Origin: Poecilobothrus nobilitatus
Taxonomy: Eukaryota; Arthropoda; Insecta; Diptera; Dolichopodidae
Reading direction: 5' to 3'
Length of the DNA stretch: 64,000 bases
Assembly (NCBI GenBank): GCA_947095535.1
Contig: OX352772.1
Coordinates: forward strand, 32,941,445-33,005,444
A program made the position numbers and the translations under genes. The notes under the pieces are model-generated. The model made no database searches and had not been told where the DNA came from. It saw only the letters and a program-made list of their open reading frames with translations. Numbering within the stretch: the stretch's first letter is position 1; each line of letters begins with the position of its first letter. Below, piece after piece: positions 36,473 through 49,889 of the stretch.

Positions 36473-37192
36473 CCTACACCTAAAGTATGGGGTATATTAA
36501 CTTTGGTATAGAGTTTGTAACTACCAAAAAGAAGCGAGTTAGATATGAACATGTATTAACGATGTCTGTCCGTCCGTCCGTTCGCATGATAGCTCAAAAA
36601 CTAGTAAAGTTATCTTAATGAAATTTATAAGTATTAGGTTACTAATTACGAAAGGAAGACTAAGTTCGAATCTGGAAAAAATCGGTCCATGGATTCGAAT
36701 TCTGGAAGCTTCCGAATGATTCCGGAGCAAACGGGATTATCTCCAAAACCAATAAAGATAGAACCTTTAAATTTGGGCAATGATGTTTCTTCATGTTTGA
36801 TTTATGTCCCTGAAATTTGAGAGGATTTGATCCATGGTTTCGAATTTTGGAATCTTTCAAACGAGCCCATGAATAAACGAGTATATCTCCAAAATCAACA
36901 AAGATAGAACCTTTAAATTTGGTACACTGGTGTTCTGTAATGTTTCCTCTATGTCCCTGAGATGGATTTGATGAATTGGAGTTGCAATTCGGGTACCTGA
37001 CATACGTCTCCTAAGGGCTAACAAGCATATCTTCGAAATTAATAAAAGATAGAAATTTTGTACAAGGGTGTTAAAGGATGCCTCTTCAACGTTACTGAAA
37101 TTCGAGTTGAATAAGGAAGGAAAGAGAAGCGGTTCAAGTAGCTGACAAAAAACTATGGATTTTTAATTTAATTGGAATTATTCAGGTGTAGG
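36473..37192 (+). mobile_element. DINE-1/Helentron-like non-autonomous element with three ~146-bp internal repeats
   Basis: The element is bounded by the inverted 9-mers CCTACACCT (36473-36481) and AGGTGTAGG (37184-37192). It starts with GGGGTATATTAACTTTGG and GAGTTTGTAAC, then GTCTGTCCGTCCGTCCG and ATGATAGCTCAAAAACTAG. This head style is shared by many dipteran DINE-like elements and by the 58356 element. Internally AAGATAGAA recurs at 36755, 36901 and 37046, each following a TCTCCAAAA- or CTTCGAAAT-type word, giving a 146/145-bp tandem period. No protein is encoded; the minus-strand open frames at 36539-36860 are shadows. Assignment to Helentrons rests on layout only. Confidence 0.72.
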
Positions 37193-38023
37193 GTATTAAT
37201 ATGTCGGTTGCATCGACTTACTGTTTGCATTTACTTGTTTTGTTTTTTATTATCAGAAGTAAAAGTATTTATTTCAAATTTAGTACATTTTGTATAAGTA
37301 AAAACGAAATTAATTAAATTTAGTACTAAATAAAAATAATAATTAACTATTAAATGTTTTCAATTTACATAATATACTTTTTCCTTTCTAATGTTCATTA
37401 AAAATGTTTTTTATATATAATATACATATATGTATTATATAAAAAGAAGTATATATACTTATATAAGATAAATATTTTATTGAAATAATGAATATACAAT
37501 TTTAATCATATAGGTATTTCTTAAAAATCAGCATTTTTAATTTTTGCGTCTTTTCAAAGAGCAGATCCTAAATATTTTTTTTATTAATGCACATTTATAA
37601 AGAAAATTATAATTTTCATATATAAAAAGAAAACATTTTTATACAAACGGCATACAACTATGGTCTGCGCGAAATTTTATGACTAAATTTAAAAAAAAAA
37701 AACTCAACATTTTAAATGAACCATTATTTTTATTAGAGAAATAGAGATAGTTTTATTGGGGTTTATTACTTTTAATTAAAAATTTATAATTAAAATATCA
37801 TTTCTAATTATTAAAAAATGAAAAAGAAATCACATTTTCACTGTACTATGTACTTATACTAATTATTTAGAAATTAATTTTTAAAATTTATAATAATTTA
37901 AATCTATTGTAGAAAAATTAATAACATTTATCTGAATTAAATTACAATAAAAATAATTGTACAGTGCACCAGAATTATAATTAAAAATTAATAATGTTTT
38001 TTTAAACATTTCTTTTTAATTAG
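37193..38023. other. AT-rich DNA, nothing recognised
   Basis: No gene-like or structured signal was seen apart from A/T runs. Confidence 0.55.
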
Positions 38024-38086
38024 ACATCGCAGATCGACGTCAACATTGAAGAGCTCCAGACGGAAATCAACAAATCATTCTTATAA
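38024..38086 (+). other. Candidate short exon, GC-rich island
   Basis: TTTCTTTTTAATTAG (ending 38023) is a strong acceptor. The next 63 nt have roughly 40% G+C, against a background under 20%. Phase 0 reads TSQIDVNIEELQTEINKSFL then TAA; phase 2 is open for about as long and is Ser/Arg-rich; phase 1 closes after about eight codons. The phase-0 peptide looks like a helix or coiled-coil end. No downstream donor is evident, so it would be a terminal exon. The abrupt composition change is real; the coding role is inference. Confidence 0.3.
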
Positions 38087-40574
38087 GTTATAATCCTTAC
38101 AAGATAATTTCAATTATTGATTAAAAATTCTTAATTTTTTTTACCATAACTACTATTAGATACTATATAATATTAGTACTAAGTAGCATCAAAAATATCT
38201 ATAGATTCTAAAAATTTATCTTATATTTCAAGGGTATAAATTTGCATTAACTTTTATTATCCGTTATAATATTTGAAAAAAAAAAAAATTTATTTTATAG
38301 TATCAAATTTTCAAAAAAGTCGTAAAACTTTTATTGCGTTTCCAATGCTATCTATCAATTTTAATAATATTGTTATAACTAATATATAAACAAACACCTA
38401 CATTATTTTAACAGTTATGTATCTAAAAATTAATTAAAAACCCTTAAAACAAAAACAACTTTATAGTTGAAAAATGTTGTTTAATAAAAATTCTGCTATT
38501 AAAAATTAATTGAATAAATTGGATTTAAATTTTAATCCATAATTTCATGAATTATTTTTAATTCATTAAAAAATTTTTTTAGTTAATTTTTTTTCGTTAC
38601 ATAATTTTAAAAAATAAAAATAGGTAATATAAACAACTTAAAATAAAAAATTCCTCCATTATCTTTCTAAATTTTCAAATAAATTATATTAATCGTTAAC
38701 AAGCTATGTTTTGTAAACGCATATTTTTAATATAACAATTACTGACAAAACATTTATTTTGATCAAATAAAATACAGTAACTTCTCGATTTATATATGAA
38801 AAATAATTCACAAAAATTAATTTTGAAAATTTCTTGAAAGCTGCTAAAAAATTGAAAGTCGATATTGATTAAAACTATATTTTTACTTTTATTTTTTTTT
38901 TTTTCTCAGAGCTGTCAATTTACGCAATGTTACGCAATATACTTTCAGTGCTTTCAGTAAGCCGTTTATTATTCCTTTTTAAATCGAAGAAATTTTTGTT
39001 ACCAAAGAAGTTAATTATTCATGGATTAAATTTTTTTTTTTCAATTAAAGGAAATTCTATCGGAATAAGTTTTGTTTTTTCTAACTTCAAACAAAGAGAA
39101 GATCTCACTACAAACGCAAATATTAAGAAATGATTTGTTATTTTATTAGTAACAAAATTTCGATTTCTTAAAATAATTTTTTACAGTTATTTATCTAAAA
39201 TCTAAATCTCATTATTTTTGATTATAACTGTACTTTTAAATTACTGGGAATTAGAAAAAATTATAAAAGTTTCATACTTAAATGATACGAAATTATTTTG
39301 TATAGTACGAGCTGGATTTTCTATCCATCCTTCCAATTGAATCAGTTCTATTAAATCAACTGTTTTTTTTGCAATAAGGGTAGTTAAATTCGTAATATTT
39401 GAAGTCCAACAACATCAAAAAAAACCATCTAATCTATAATCATACCCATATTCTTCGATATTATTTTTCACTTTACCCATAATAAATTGAATTGCAGTTT
39501 GATTTTATAACAAAAAGAAAAGAAAAGTAAATGTGGATTTACTGTAAAAAATAAAAATATTAGGTAGATATATTAATCTCTTTTAAAGTACGCTCCATTT
39601 AACTTTTCTTTTAGTACATACAAATTTTTGTTATTATTACTCTACTTCAAATTAATATTTTTTAGGTATTTGAATTTTTTACATTCTTCCAACTAAAAAA
39701 AAAAAAAAAAACATCAAAAATACCAAAATATTTTGTTGTCAAACATGTAATAATCAACCGGCACACAACAATTATAAAAAAAAAAAAAAAATTGAATTCA
39801 ACAACCTCCGCAAAAAAAAATTCTTTAATGAAAAAAAATCCAAAATTAAATTAAAAAATACCTGCTTAATAAACTGAACTTAATCGCTTACTGATATTAT
39901 TAAATCTATGTCTAAGTATATACTTTGATTATACATTTATTATATAGGAAACTCAAGATATCCTCTTCCTCAAACCTCCTACAACTCCTTTTCCATCATT
40001 ATTGACTATAATGCAATCATATGGGCTCATATAAAAATCAATCCAAAAAAAAATCAGTTGTCTCCACCACAGGACCGACCGCCATTACACAAAAAGTACA
40101 ATGCCAAAGTTTATACATTTTTTACATAATAATTTACATATGTATATCATATACAACATTATACAACATTTTGTTTTAGTCAATAAGAATAATAAGCAAT
40201 GAAATCAAAAATCTATTTGCATTCATTCATACATCCAATTACATTATAATGTAATGTACCTACATGATTTTTGTTTTTCATTCAAAAATATTAGAAGTAA
40301 AACATAATACAAAACTGTAAACAAATACAAAACAAACATAAGAATTAAGATTAATAATGAATCTGCTAACAAAACTTTTACCGTTTTAATTTTATGTCAT
40401 CAACAAAACAATAATATGCATAGATATGCATAATATGTATGTATGTACATATAGAAATTCTTAGAGATATAAAAAAAAAGCAAAAAAAAATTGTTCATAT
40501 AGATTCATATGGAGTGTTATGTATGAAATTTGGACTTAGAAAAAAAATTAAAGAAAAGTTAAAGTTAGTCATAT
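38087..40574. other. AT-rich DNA with one weak exon candidate
   Basis: At 38906-38908 TTTTTTTTCTCAG is a strong acceptor, and TCA|GTAAGC follows about 50 nt later. The phase-1 frame between them is open, but the peptide (LSIYAMLRNILSVLS) is unremarkable and I do not call it a gene. The rest is homopolymer-rich. Confidence 0.4.
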
Positions 40575-40925
40575 CAAAAAATGTTCTATGGCAAAGTTGT
40601 TGCTCTTTACTTGTGTAACAACTTTTTCTTAATAATTTTTCTCATAAAATTTTTCTGTTACGAAATATTCGTAAAAAACTTAAAAAGTACACTAGTAAAC
40701 TATCACTTGCGGTTGTCCGATTTCCTCCAAAAGCTTATCAATCCGAGATATTTACGTCAAAACCTTAAATATGAAATTGGCAAAAAATTCCGCTCAGTCG
40801 TTTAAGCTGTACACGTACCCACAGCCATTCCCACACACACGCACACACCCACAGACAGACATCATGCTAAAAAAATTTTTACAGCCTTCTCAACACCAGA
40901 GTAGTGCCTATTTGCCAAATTTTTA
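40575..40925. repeat. Probable dispersed repeat with CA/GACA tract
   Basis: The segment is less AT-rich than its surroundings. It contains phrases common in insect interspersed repeats: AATGTTCTATGGCAAAGTTG, CGATTTCCTCCAAAAGC, CCGCTCAGTCGTTTAAG, then a CACACACACGCACACACCC tract and ACAGACAGACATCATGC. Only one copy lies in the window, so membership in a repeat family is inferred from style. The open frame at 40581-40805 is probably not a gene. Confidence 0.4.
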
Positions 40926-43900
40926 GTATGAAAACAATACCTACCTTATACATTAATTTGTGCGGTCGGTAAAGAAACTCAAAAAATAAAAAATACAACA
41001 GATTTTTTTTTTTTTTATTTAAGAAATGGACCAGTTCAACAAGTTCGTAACAAAATCGTAAAAATGTTGTTTTTTTTTTTTTTATTGCATTGCGTTGAAA
41101 TTAAAAAAAAAAAAACAATAAATAAACTATAAACAAGTAAGTAATAAATCTATATACAAATCTATATTAATAGATATAGACTGTATTTATCTTTAAACTA
41201 TTTGACTTTTTACACAAGAAAAAAACAACGAACTTCTCATAATAAAATGCTTATACCAATACGTTTAGCTTAAGATACCCGCAGCTTTTTAATACACCAC
41301 TAGATCTAATTGCAAAGTTTCTTTATTATTATATTCAGTACCTATATTTTCTTGATATATACTTATTTACGTTTATATGCACTATAGGTACACCATAAAA
41401 TATTATCATTGTTGAATGTAAAACCAAAGTATAGTGTTATATCAGTTACTAAAAAAAAAAAAAAAACAATATAAAACGCTTATGGCATCATTTCATACGT
41501 AATCATATGATTAGCAAAAAAAAAAAAAACAAACCAAAGAAATTTTATAAAAATTCACTGAAATATCAAAAAAAAATAAAAATCTACAAACCAAGCAAGA
41601 AACACAGAAGCATTCCTTAGCCTTACAATACACTTCATAAACTTACTATTAAATCTTTTTAACAAGAGTTGAATATAAATTTTCGAATAGTACTTTTTAA
41701 AAAAAAATTTTTGTTCTAAAATTCATACAAAAGAACCAAAAAATAAAGTGGTTTCTATTACAAGACCACTTTAAAAAAAAAAACAAAAAATGTTAATGAA
41801 TCTAAAATGGGTTTATTGTGTATAACGTAAACATTTAAAAAAAATAAAAATAGGAGTTCTATAAAATCATAATAATAAAAACATTTTAAATTCTATAACT
41901 AACATTTTGTGTTGATAGATCTAACTATAGAAAAAAAAAAAAAAATGGATTTGGGTGTATCTGGAAATTATATTATGCATAAAAATTATGTTAAAAATAA
42001 CAATAAAAAAAAACAATAGCTTGCAGTTTAAAGTTGTTTTTAATTTTAATTTTTTACAGATGGTAAAAAAAAGAAAAATTTAAACAAGAGTAATTCTTTT
42101 AGTACATATATTTAAAGAAAAATGGGATGCAATGCATCCCCTCTCTTTAGTTCTTTAGTACTTTTTAAACTTTTAAATTAATTTTTACTTTATAATATGA
42201 ATTATGTTAATGTCTTGTTTAGAAGCGAAAATAACATGTAATGAAAATGATATGACAATAATTATCAACAAAACTTTAAACAAAATATAATTTTTATTCT
42301 TAAGATTCGTTAACATACAAGATTAACTTTAAAAAAGAAATGTCAATAACTTTCCAATCGATGAATCGATCAATAGTATCTGATAGTATGTATATGATAT
42401 GTCTGTTTTTTTTTTTTTGTACAAACCTTCATTGCAAAACTTCTAACCTTCTTCAACTTCTTCACTTTTTCTTTACTATTCAAGTGAAAAAATTTCTACA
42501 TTTTTATAGTTTAAAATCTAGAAATAATTTTATGATATGTATTCATATAAAAGCTAATATATATTGTGTTTGTGTTGCAATATATTAAAAATTTGTCGAA
42601 TCTAACACTTTTTTTCTTTACATCTTAAAAAAACATAAATATATATTATTTTACAGCACTCCGAACATTTTCCTATGAACTGAAAAATAACTACATATTT
42701 TTTTTAATTCATTTATAAATTCTATTAATAAACTTTTGTTTTTCCATTCATTTCTATAAGAATAATATAACCCGACCATAAGGCATCCACTAAGTTCCTT
42801 AATTATAATACATATTACAGCCAACTACGACTGTTTCTTAAATCATTATTTTTTCTAAATTGTTCATTATTCGGTTGTATCTATTGTACGTATTCCAGAT
42901 AACGAAACACAAATATTATATTTGTGCGACATCTCAATAAACTTTTCTTTCAATAATATGATCCAGAATAAAAATACCAAAGGTTCTTAAAAAATTTAAA
43001 TAATCTTATTTGACAGCTGTCAAAGCATAATTAAACAAAAAAAAATTTAATTCAAAATTCAAAACCAAATTTACTGCTTTTAAAGAAATATTAAAAAATA
43101 ATGTAAAAGAAAAAAAAAATTTATATAGCAAAAACTGTTAAACAACCGTTATTATGATAACGAGTTAAAAAATTTCAGTACAATTTTATATTTTACTTTA
43201 GAAAAAAAAAAAAAAAAATTCACCTTTAAGCAAAAGTTTTTAAAATAAATTATACGCATTTATTTGTACACATGCAATATGGAGATTATTGCAAATCTTC
43301 TAACCATTATATAAAAAAGTAACTTATAGATTAAAACACAGTTATTGTAGATTATTTTTATTATTATTTGCTTTTTTTTTTATTTTTTTATTTTTCTGTA
43401 TGATTACTTTGGTTGTTAGTTTTGTAAATTGGAATTCAAACTATTTTCTAATATAATAAGAAAACTGGTCTAAAAAAGTTACAAAAAAAAAATAAATAAA
43501 ACAAAACAAGAGTTCTGAGATTTTTAAGGTTGGGACTTGGGATTATGTTTAAAATGAAAAAAAAAACTTAACATTTTTAAAATTCTTAATTTGATTCCAT
43601 TGCAATTTGCAATATTCTGGTAAAAAAAAATTCTTTTAAAAGTAGAAGTTAAATTTTCAGTTAATTATAGAATTTATTTTAAAATGGTGAAATTTATAGG
43701 TGCGTGCAATTAAAAATTTTTGTTAAAATTTTATCATGAAATATTAAAAATATGTAATTTTAAAAATTTTCTTAAAGTTTGAGAATTGTATTAATTATTA
43801 ATGAACTGGGAGACAGAGATTTTTGATTAAATAACATTTACGAATTAAAAATTTTTCTTTTAATGGTATGTAAAATATGTTTTAAAGTTAAAGTTAAAAT

Positions 43901-46250
43901 ATTAAAAGTTAAGATAAGATATTAAATCTTGCATCTGTTTGCATTGCATATACGTTGACGATTATGAATTTGCATTAACATTTGTCATAATATTCTGATG
44001 TTTTTGAAATGTAATTTTTGATTTCTTCCAATAAATAGTTAATATACGAGTATATTGTGCCTTAAAGAGAATTATTTGATGTTTTTTAAATTTTATTTTC
44101 TCTACACTACTCTTTGAACTATTTAATTCTCTTTACTGCCTCTACGCCTTTTTTATAGTCTTTTTCACTAACATAATGAATTATAACCTATAAAAGTTAA
44201 CACTATATTCGATTAAAATAATTTTGAAATGTTATAAAATAAAGCATTAAATTATAAATTATATAATATGTAGAAGCTATCAGAGTTTTAAACGTTTTTG
44301 ATCTATTTATTCGCAACACTGGTCTTTTTTGAATTGGTTTTCCAGTTCCATATGAGTGACGACAAAAATCGAAAACTTGACATATAATATATTATGTTAT
44401 ATTAGTTTAATAATGGTCGAAACATTAACTTAACATTTTCTTAATTTTACGCTTTTTGACTGTAGTCACAAACATAAATATCTTCTACCCCAACCCAACT
44501 GAATGTAAACGATTTAGTTTATATCTTTAATTCTCATGGACAGTAATTTAATTTTCATACAAGTTTTTACCATCTGTATTAGTAGTACAGGTTATTATGG
44601 CACCAATTGCTTAACACCAATTGCGTAAATTACGACATAACATTAACTTCCTGTCATAAAAAAGAAAGTACTATTCGCCAGTTTTGAAAATGAAAATGAC
44701 AAGCATTTAATATAACAATAAAATAACTCTGTCTTGTCTATTGTAAGTTTTAGAAAACAACCAAACAACTAAGATTTATACAATTTATTTTATATATTAA
44801 ATAAAATTAAATTACTTAATAATTTTTTTCTATAATTATTCAAAAATTTGTAATATTTTTGTCTATCCATTATTATATTTATAGTATATGCTATTATAAA
44901 ATCAAAATATTTTAGTTTAAAATGCATTTGCATATTTTCACATACACACATTTTTTACAAAATTTTAATTATAGCATAAAATAAAGAAAAATATTATAAT
45001 TTATAAAATAATAAATCAACACCTTTATTATATTTTTGATTTACAACTACCTATATATAGTCTTATTACATATTATATCATATACTTTATATACTCATAT
45101 CATTAAATTTAAAACATTTTCATTCATAGTTATTTTATTATTTATTATAATTAGTTATTTAATATTTATTAAAAATATTCTTGAATTAAAAATAATAATA
45201 ATATTATAATAAAATATAATTAACTTCCGCTATCAAATTAATGTACAAAATAATCATTATTATTTTTAAAATAAAAAATCTTAAAATATTATAAAAAGAA
45301 AAGAAAACAAATAAGAGGAATTGCAAGTACATATATTATGTACTTATATATCTGTACATGCGCTTATACCCAGAAAAAAAAAAGTATTTCTATCTATATA
45401 TTACATCATTAACATCTACCGGCGATTTTAGTTTTTTTTTACGTTTTTAATTATTTTTTTTGTTAATATATATTATTTAACTTACAATGCTGAACAAAAG
45501 TTTACCTACGTATACATTTTTTATGATTAAAGAAAATGATAAGAATATTATATAGTCATTTAATAATAAAACTGGTTTAATTAATTACTCAATAAAATTT
45601 CTATATAGAGAAGTTGTTTCACTTGTCTTACGAGTTACGACACCTTGTAAAAACAGTTTCCCCGTTTTATAGCTGTTTTTTTGTTGTTCTGGGTTCTTGT
45701 TCTGATAGTTAAAATAAAAAGTTTGATGCATCCATTAAAAGAAAAATAAAGAGAAGTAGTGCTCATTCCTGTTATATAATTCACCTTATGAAAATTCGTC
45801 ATCATGAACATCATGAATGTGGAGGCATACTCCACTGCAGTCGTTTCCAAAAATTCGCGATAATTATACATACACATAACAATCGATAGTTAAAATCAAT
45901 CTTAAACCAATCCTGATATTCTAATCTTATTTTTCTTTTGACAATAGTATTTTTACTTATACTTTGATTGGCTTTAAATAAAAAAATATATATGTTTTTC
46001 TTCTTTAGAACAGTTTCCACTTTCAAATCAAAATCTATGCATACATAATTTGTATTATACATTTATGTGTATTATATTCTTTAGTTTAATATATTTTTGT
46101 TTTCTCATTCAATATAAAGCCATAGTTAAGTCGACAAAATGTCATTCAAAATTTTTAATGATAGCTTGACGTTTATCTTATCAAATAATAATAGGCTTAT
46201 GAAAATAGTATTCAAGATTGATAGTGTTTTGTTTTTTTTTTTGTGTCGAG
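40926..46250. other. AT-rich DNA, no supported gene
   Basis: Over 5 kb with no convincing exon. Acceptor-like words (TTTTTTACAG at about 42059, TTATTTTACAG at about 42656) are followed by early stops. A small GC-rich hairpin, GGGATGCAATGCATCCC, lies at about 42124-42140. The more complex patch 45600-46060 has overlapping minus-strand frames (45635-45877 and 45811-46062) with no recognisable motif. Confidence 0.5.
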
Positions 46251-46411
46251 TTCATTCCCCTGTATCACAATGAAATTATACAGCCCTTTCCTTTTCAGAC
46301 ATGGCTATAAATCCTTATTACGATGTGTGTAAGATTTGAACCGACGTCCTACACTCCCTCGATGTTTACAACGTATTTTATACGCTCGTACCTACTAAAC
46401 CAGCAATATCC
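46251..46411 (-). mobile_element. tRNA-derived SINE, family 1, copy 5 (minus strand, diverged)
   Basis: On the minus strand it reads TAGTAGGTACGAGCGTATAA, AATACGTTGTAAACATCGAGG and a decayed box B (GGTTCAAATCTTAC). Then CGTAATAAGGATTTATAGCC, AAAGGAAAGGGCTGTATAAT and the 3' end follow. All blocks are in the family order. Both promoter boxes have substitutions, so it is an old copy. Confidence 0.8.
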
Positions 46412-48586
46412 TGATAATGTGTTCTTAAAAAAAAAAAAAAATCTAAAATAAATGAAATATTTTAAAATTTCAATAATTTAATTTTGAGGGAAAAATAAAT
46501 CAACTTTTTGTTTAAATTTTTTTTGCCATTACTGTAGTTTTTTTTTTTTTTTTTGATAATCGAAAACTATTTACCAAATAATTACCATTTTTATTATTTT
46601 TTAATTTTCTAGATGACCTTTAATAATGTATTTTTTTTTATTGTGTTTTTCTTGTAATTTAATTAAATCTTTCAATATTCATGATTTTTTTTTTAAATAA
46701 TGTTTTTATTTTTTAATTATTTCTCTTTATCAAAATTAAATTTTAGCAAATTGTTTTACATTTCTGCAAATGTACCATTACTTTTCCACTTAAAATTACA
46801 CCTCTAAAAAAAAAACTTAAAGTTCTGACGTTTTTAAGTTTTTTTTTTTTTTTTTATAACAGTTTTATTTAAATTTATGTAATTGCGATTTTTTCTTATT
46901 TCTTAAAACTTTTGAGAAAAAAAACTTTGGGATTGGGATTGTAACGTGTGTATTGCAAAAATTGCACGCTCTGTTTTTCTTTTAACACCTCTATAAATAG
47001 TAAAGAGTAATTAGAATCGATGACCTTTATTTATTTAATTATAAGTATAATATATATATATATATATATATATTTATAATATAAGTTATATCATTATCAT
47101 CATGACTACCTTCCCTTTCGTCATATTCATTAAATTTCAATTTATTTTTTTTTTCTTGATTTTCTTTAATTTGTTTAAAAACCCTCTTAAACTTAAAAAA
47201 GCAATCAAAAATTTTCAACTTTTTTATTTTATATAAAACAGTTATAAAATATTATTGGTACGCTTTAAGAAATTTTTTTTCTGGCACGTAAAAGTTTTCG
47301 AAATACATATAGATTTAATTTAATTTTAATAAAACCCTATTAAATTTATGTTTTAGATATTACTGGCATTCTAATTCTAATTTTTATACTAAGATATTGA
47401 ACTTTATGCTATAATTAATAAGCGTAATATTTGTTGAGGATCTGATCTGTCATAAATGAACAATATGGGCTGAATTTACCTAAAATATTTAAAAGCTAAG
47501 TATTAGAATTAATATCGAAAAGATATTAAACTTATGATTTATAATCATAAGTTTTTCTAAATTAATATTTTCAGTATACATAATTAAAAGAGCATATTAA
47601 TATTTGGCCCGCGACAAATTTTTTTTTTTCAATAACCTGTCATTTTAAAGTGCACTTAACACTCCTGTCAAAAAAAAAAAAACCAAAACAAAGCTAACAC
47701 GTTTTTTGCGGTATTGTCGTTGCTATTCAAGTGTGAAAAATAAATAATAAAAAAATTATACGTACATACATAATAATTTTGTTTATAAGCAAATAATAAT
47801 GACTTCTTAAGGTTATTTTGATTTGTGCAAAAAAAAAAAAAAATATTTATTTCTTTTTTTTTTGTTTTTAGGCTTTTTAAAAATTTTTTTTTTTGTTTTT
47901 AAATATAATGCAAAAAAAAAAAGAGTAATCAATATTAAATAATACTTAATAATGATGATGATTTCATTACATATACTCGTACCTAATATATACGTACATA
48001 TTATGAATACTTTTCAAAAAGAAGGTAATCATAAATTTTTGAAAATCGATTTAAAATTAATTCATATAATATTAATCGTGAAAAAAAGTGTCATGTATAA
48101 TATACGTATGCATGTATATGTATATTTTATTTTTTTTTGATTGTTTTTCTGAAAAACTTTTTGGCAATCTTAAATATACAAATATGGGAGCGGAAAATAA
48201 GTAATTAGTTGGATATATTTCCTATGGAGGAGTTCATTTTGGATTGATAACTTTAATTGGTTTATTTTGGGTTGATAAAACTTTAATTAAATTTATAAAT
48301 TTAAACAGTTTTTTTTTTTTTTTTTAAATAATTTTTAATTTTTAACTTAAAAAAATTAGACAACCTAGTTTAATTGTGTGTCAGCACAAATTAGAATAAA
48401 ATTAATGACTGAAATGAATTTAAAATAAAGTAATTTGATTTTAAATAATAGTTACTTTGTAGTTTTTTTTTTTGTGTATGTTAAAAAAAGGAATATCAAA
48501 TTTTTAAATATCTATTTTTTAAGCACCTATATTACCTCTATATAGTAAAAAGAAGAAAGGTATAGTTTTAATTCAAATTCTAACAA
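46412..48586. other. AT-rich DNA, nothing coding recognised
   Basis: A (TA)n tract runs from about 47048 to 47074, and a perfect hairpin is listed separately at 47528-47554. The open frame at 47952-48140 is low-complexity. Confidence 0.55.
47528..47554. repeat. Perfect 12-bp hairpin with 3-nt loop
   Basis: AAACTTATGATT (47528-47539) pairs exactly with AATCATAAGTTT (47543-47554). Imperfect complementarity extends outward (AAAGATATT upstream, AATATTTTC downstream). It could be a miRNA-like foldback or a chance palindrome. Confidence 0.75.
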
Positions 48587-48930
48587 TGATCGTTACGTTG
48601 GCTTTTGGAATCGTTACGTTGGCTTACGTTTTCTATAATCTATTATAGAAATTTTTAACAAACTAAAATAAAAATATACATCCAATAAATTGGAAAATAT
48701 TTACAAGCATGCTGCCTTTTGGGTGAATAGAAATAATGCCCCGGAAAATGAAAATAATACCGAATACGGAATTGTAGCCGAAATCGTGAATTTTAAGAAT
48801 TCAACCTTATTAAACCGTTTTGAAAATGAAATGAAGGCGAAATTGAAAAGGAATTTTTTTATTCCATATTTTAGCTAGTGCGGGCGAACAGGGCGCTGCC
48901 GGACGGATATACCATTTACATGGTGCATAA
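48587..48930 (+). other. Unidentified coding-like island, probably a gene or transposon relic
   Basis: ATCGTTACGTTGGCTT is duplicated 22 bp apart near 48590-48630. Downstream, a frame without ATG runs to TAG at 48876-48878. Its central peptide (FWVNRNNAPENENNTEYGIV, then AEIVNFKNSTLLNRFENEM) has balanced, charged composition unlike nearby chance frames. Immediately past the stop a GC-rich stretch (GTGCGGGCGAACAGGGCGC) continues open in another frame as LVRANRALPDGYTIYMVH. A single frameshift in an older reading frame would explain this. I do not recognise the family. Confidence 0.35.
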
Positions 48931-48972
48931 TACATTCTTAATTAATAATACATTCTCAATTCAAAAGGATTT

Positions 48973-49040
48973 TATAGTCGGAATCAGGGTTTCAAAGTGA
49001 ATTCAGGGTTACAAAGTGAATCAGGGTTATAAAGTGAATT
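48973..49040. repeat. Degenerate ~19-bp tandem repeat
   Basis: Three successive copies of a unit like AATTCAGGGTTACAAAGTG are visible with one- or two-base differences. Confidence 0.8.
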
Positions 49041-49889
49041 GTATGATTCGTTAAAAAAAAAAGGTTTTGCCCTTTTTTCAGGATATATATATATAGGTAC
49101 ATATATATGCAAGATTCTAAATTTGTATGTTAGAGGGGGTTACAAAATCAATGTTACCCTTTTTTCTATACAGTATTTTTATTACAGTATTTATTTTTCT
49201 ACAGTATTGTAAATATGTATTATGAAAAATTTTGAATAAGGGGAGGTTTTAGAATAGAAATCAAAATCTGAGTATTTCCTTTTTCCAGTATATTTAGGAA
49301 TTATGAATTAGGAGCGATGTTAGAGTTGAATTCAAAATAATCAAAGTATCTTATTCTTATCAAAACTACGGACTTTTAAAATTATAAATGTAGAAATTTT
49401 AATAATTTTTTATTTATTTTTTAAAATGCATGTTTATATGATGAGGTAACATGAAAAAGTTACAAAATTTTCCAATATTTCTAATCTTGAATCGACAGCT
49501 TTAATTTAAGTACCTATACTTTTTATCTCATTACTTTAAACATATAGTTTGGCAGTTTTTTTCCTAATTAACAAATTAAAGGTTAAAGTTAGTATTTTCT
49601 ATGTCCATATATGTATTCATATATATAATATACATATATAGAATTGTTAAAACCATATATAATTTTAAAATCATTAATGTAATGATTTGGTAACATATTT
49701 TTTGTCACAATTTTACATGTAATCAAATTTTTTTTAACCTATAATACATATGTAAATTTAATTTGTTTTTTTTTTGGATAAATCGCTTTAATTAATTCAA
49801 ACATACATACATACGTGTATTTTTATCTCAAAAATGTTTATCCAATTAAATCATTAATGATGGGTTCATAACGAAATTACAATTTTTTA

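Noticed and set aside
36539..36860. Two overlapping minus-strand open frames
   Set aside because: They lie entirely inside the tandem-repeat core of the DINE-like element, and their peptides repeat along with the DNA.
38909..38957. 49-nt cassette exon between a TTTCTCAG acceptor and a TCA|GTAAGC donor
   Set aside because: Signals are fair and phase 1 is open, but the peptide is unremarkable and equal pairs occur by chance in T-rich DNA. It is kept only as a note.
45635..46062. Two overlapping minus-strand open frames in a more complex patch
   Set aside because: Neither translation shows a recognisable motif or splice context, and the other frames of the same region look equally plausible.
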